A stretch of 64,000 bases of DNA from Erythrophleum ivorense (taxonomy: Eukaryota; Streptophyta; Magnoliopsida; Fabales; Fabaceae): the NCBI GenBank assembly GCA_026724425.1, contig JAIUCV010000575.1:310001-374000 (forward strand), written 5' to 3'. This document shows positions 61,349 through 64,000 of the stretch, piece by piece; positions within the stretch are counted from its first letter, which is position 1; the number at the start of each line of letters is the position of its first letter. Both the position numbers and the translations under genes were made by a program. Under the pieces are notes generated by a model. That model had not been told where the DNA came from. It did no database searches and saw only the letters and a program-made list of their open reading frames with translations.

Positions 61349-62571
61349 TCAATAATTTTCTTGAAATTTAAAACTTCTATAATTATAAATTAATTAGTCA
61401 AAAAAATTTTAAAAAAAATAAATATACAAAAAAGAAGTAGATTTTATACGCGTCTTTATTTATTTGTATCTCTCTTTTTAATTATATAATTTATGATTAC
61501 AAAAAATCCAATTTAAATTTAATGAGGATGCAAATCTTTTTTGGGAAAGAATTTCAACTTATTTATGTCAATGGCCTAACATCAGTTTACATTCGTGAGT
61601 ATAGTATATATAAATTTGGGTTATAGAAAACTCAAACCTCATTTTGAAATTTATAATATATAATATTTTATTATTATGAATTGATTAAAAATTTTGAGCT
61701 TTTCGTATCATTTTTATGTATATATCACTTAATTATATATAGTATTTTTATTTTTTATATTTAACAAAAATAATTATATACAAAATAGTGAATAATTTTA
61801 TTTTTAATAATATACTGAAGTTATACTTAAAACAATTTTGTAGCCTTCTAACAATATTGTTAAGTGATTCCAAAGAAAATATAAAAAAATTGCTGTGATT
61901 AGTATAATATTCCAAAATTGAAATTGTTATCTAAATTATAGAAATAACTTTATAGTATTATAAAATTATTTTAAAATATAAGCGAAATAAATTTTTATCA
62001 ATAGTAATTATTTCAACATTTACGTAATTATTTTTATAAACATTGATATGAAGAAAAATGACATGATAATTAACTAGTAACTTGCAAACTACAAGAGATA
62101 GAAGAAAACCTTAAATAATAAAGAGACAAACTATGGTTTAAATAATGATGCCAATTGGTTTAAATAATAAAATTATGTGAAATTCTAAATTTATTTTGGG
62201 CCAACCAAACAGTTGGATTTGACGTTGCATAGGATCCAATTAGTGTAGGACTGTGGACTTCGTAAACCTTATGGGCCTACTAGGCTATAGTAACCCCAAT
62301 GGATTAGGTTGATTTATTAACCTATTTTTAGGCAAAATGCAAATAACTTTTTTCAGCTTAGGGCACCAGTTCATATCCAATAGAAAAAGAAAAGAGAAAT
62401 TTTTTTTATAATGTTTATTTTCTCTTTATAATTGTTATTAAATTATATTTATTTATTTTTATTTTTTAAATTTAAAATATAAAAATTATTTTCTATACAC
62501 AAAATTATATTATTTTTATTTTTATTTTTAACATTTTTGTACTAAATAGCGAGTTTATCTCCCTTAACTTA

Positions 62572-62960
62572 AAAAGTTTATCATAAATTTTGTAAACTTT
62601 TAATTTGTACAAAATAACCATTTCGTTAATATTTTTGTCCAAGTTCTAATCACGCTTATCTATATAAGCATCTATGCCAAATTAACCAAAAAAATAAAAA
62701 GAAATCCTAACAAGTCATCTCATATGATAGAAATGAAATTTTTTTTTTGGTTGTATCGGAAGAAAATAGCCAAACAAAAACATTTGTCTATCATTTGAGA
62801 TGCTATGTCAGATATATTTTTTTTTTTAATTTAACCCTTTTTAACTTACATAGACAAACAATATTAAAAATTTGAATGGGAAAATTTATAAAAAAGTTAT
62901 ATTGCACAAAATTTAAAAGTTTGTGAGATTTATAGTCAATTTTTAAAATTAAAAAGAATA
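62572..62960. mobile_element. Weak inverted-repeat element
   Basis: TAAACTTTTAATTTGTACAA near 62605 resembles the reverse complement of the stretch near 62900-62925 (CAAACTTTTAAATTTTGTGC). The neighbouring bases keep partial similarity for about 50 bases. The interior is AT-rich and holds two short ATCTCATATGATAG/CTATCATTTGAGAT motifs that are also inverted to each other. Ends and target duplications are not resolved. Confidence 0.4.
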
Positions 62961-64000
62961 AGTTACACAAATCCTTAAGTTGAAGAGGGTTATTTAAATT
63001 TTGTCCTTATTTTAAATTTTTTATAATTAAATCAGATTTTTCGCCAAAAAAATAATAAAATTGGATCCATATAACTTAAAAATGTTCAAAATTGATCCAA
63101 ACCAATCGAATTGAACCAATAAAAATTGAATTAAACTGATTAAAAAAAGCTAAAATCAATTTTGCACATTATAAGATTGATCGATTTGGTTTGGTTCCCA
63201 ATTTTATCAAGTTTGGTTTAGCTAAACTGAACCATTTTTTCTTTTGGCTTCTATTAGCTAAGTCAAAATCATGCATAAATTTTTTATCAATAAAAAAATA
63301 ATAATATTTTGTTCTACTCTATTTATATTTAAATAAGCTTATCAAATAAATTATCTTAAAAATATTATTATTTTATTATCTTTACATATGATATTCAATT
63401 ATAATTTTAGAATAATTAAACATAATTATAAGGGATTTTTTATAGAAAAAATGATATATAATAATTAATTATTTCAACATTATTATTAGTTAGAATGTTA
63501 AGAAATACATTATACTAGAAGTTAAATTTTACATATTACAAGAAAAAAAATCTAAAAAAAAAATCAAATCCCTTTTACGCAAAAAAAAAAAAAGAATCAA
63601 ATCAAACCAAATCGATCCAAATCAGACAAAAACAATCAAACCAATTAAAAGTTAAAACTAATAAAATCTTAAAAAAATGTTAAACTGGTTTGATTTTAGT
63701 TCAAAATTGAATCAAATCGAACTTATCAATATCCCTAATATAACCCTATTAGCTACACTAACACAATATTCTATGTGATAGTAATAGTAACTAGAATTTT
63801 TAACTAAATAGTTTTGACCCAGAATAAATAAATAAAACTAAATTTGTTCAGGCCTCAACAAAAAAATTTTAGTTTATGTTGTTATATTTATTACAATTGC
63901 TCTACATATAAACATATTCTTAAATTACATAAAAATTTTGAATTTGATTCTGAATGTAACAAAAACTGATCAAACCCAATCAAATGCAAACTAATCAAAC

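Larger units (their letters stand above)
60650..64000. other. AT-rich region upstream of HMGB1 to the window end
   Basis: The HMGB1 promoter should lie in the left part. No gene was found. A run of G at 61100-61110 is present. From about 63060 to 63740 there are repeated TTTGGTTTGGTT and CAAACCAAT-like motifs on both strands, a pattern seen in dispersed plant transposons, but clear ends were not found. Confidence 0.45.

Overview
This is AT-rich nuclear DNA from a flowering plant. Split genes with GT-AG introns (and two apparent GC-AG introns), plant-specific families and abundant plant transposon relics point to a eudicot, probably a rosid. The species cannot be named from the sequence. Six complete protein-coding genes could be assembled exon by exon. 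Each gives an open reading frame of the length expected for its family.

Layout: (1) 2.3-7.9 kb, + strand: plastid-envelope-type adenine nucleotide/PAPS carrier, 380 aa, 10 exons. (2) 8.6-11.1 kb: a collapsed tandem duplicate made of decayed 3' exons of an alcohol dehydrogenase gene followed by a piece of RUS5 intron sequence. (3) 11.3-20.5 kb, - strand: intact ADH-like-3-type alcohol dehydrogenase, 392 aa, 10 exons. (4) 20.6-31.6 kb: gene-poor DNA with a TIR element, a LINE RNase H relic, an AT-rich repeat family and a decayed Mutator-like element carrying a FAR1-type transposase. (5) 31.7-38.7 kb, + strand: RUS5-type DUF647 protein, 496 aa, 15 exons, with a Stowaway-like MITE, a probable solo LTR and another MITE in its introns. 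(6) 38.7-45.3 kb: AT-rich intergenic DNA with repeats and a mosaic scrap of the next gene. (7) 45.6-48.8 kb, + strand: AIRP2-type RING E3 ligase, 241 aa, 5 exons. (8) 48.8-52 kb: AT-rich DNA with a Stowaway-like MITE. (9) 52.0-56.0 kb, + strand: PDX2, the glutaminase subunit of PLP synthase, 252 aa, 7 exons, with an Au-type SINE in an intron. (10) 57.5-60.6 kb, - strand: HMGB1-type HMG-box protein, 178 aa, 7 coding exons plus a probable 5'UTR intron. (11) 60.7-64 kb: AT-rich DNA with weak repeat signals.

The genes do not form a pathway. What links them is ancestral order. From memory, carrier-RUS5-AIRP2 matches Arabidopsis At5g01500-At5g01510-At5g01520, and carrier-HMGB1 matches At3g51870-At3g51880. 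The window therefore looks like an unfractionated version of two duplicated Arabidopsis segments, with the ADH gene and transposons inserted between carrier and RUS5. No new biological system was found. The most interesting signals are the collapsed ADH-RUS5 tandem duplication, two GC-AG introns, a MITE sitting against an HMGB splice donor, transposons with clear target-site duplications, and an unidentified 38-codon coding-like fragment inside an ADH intron.
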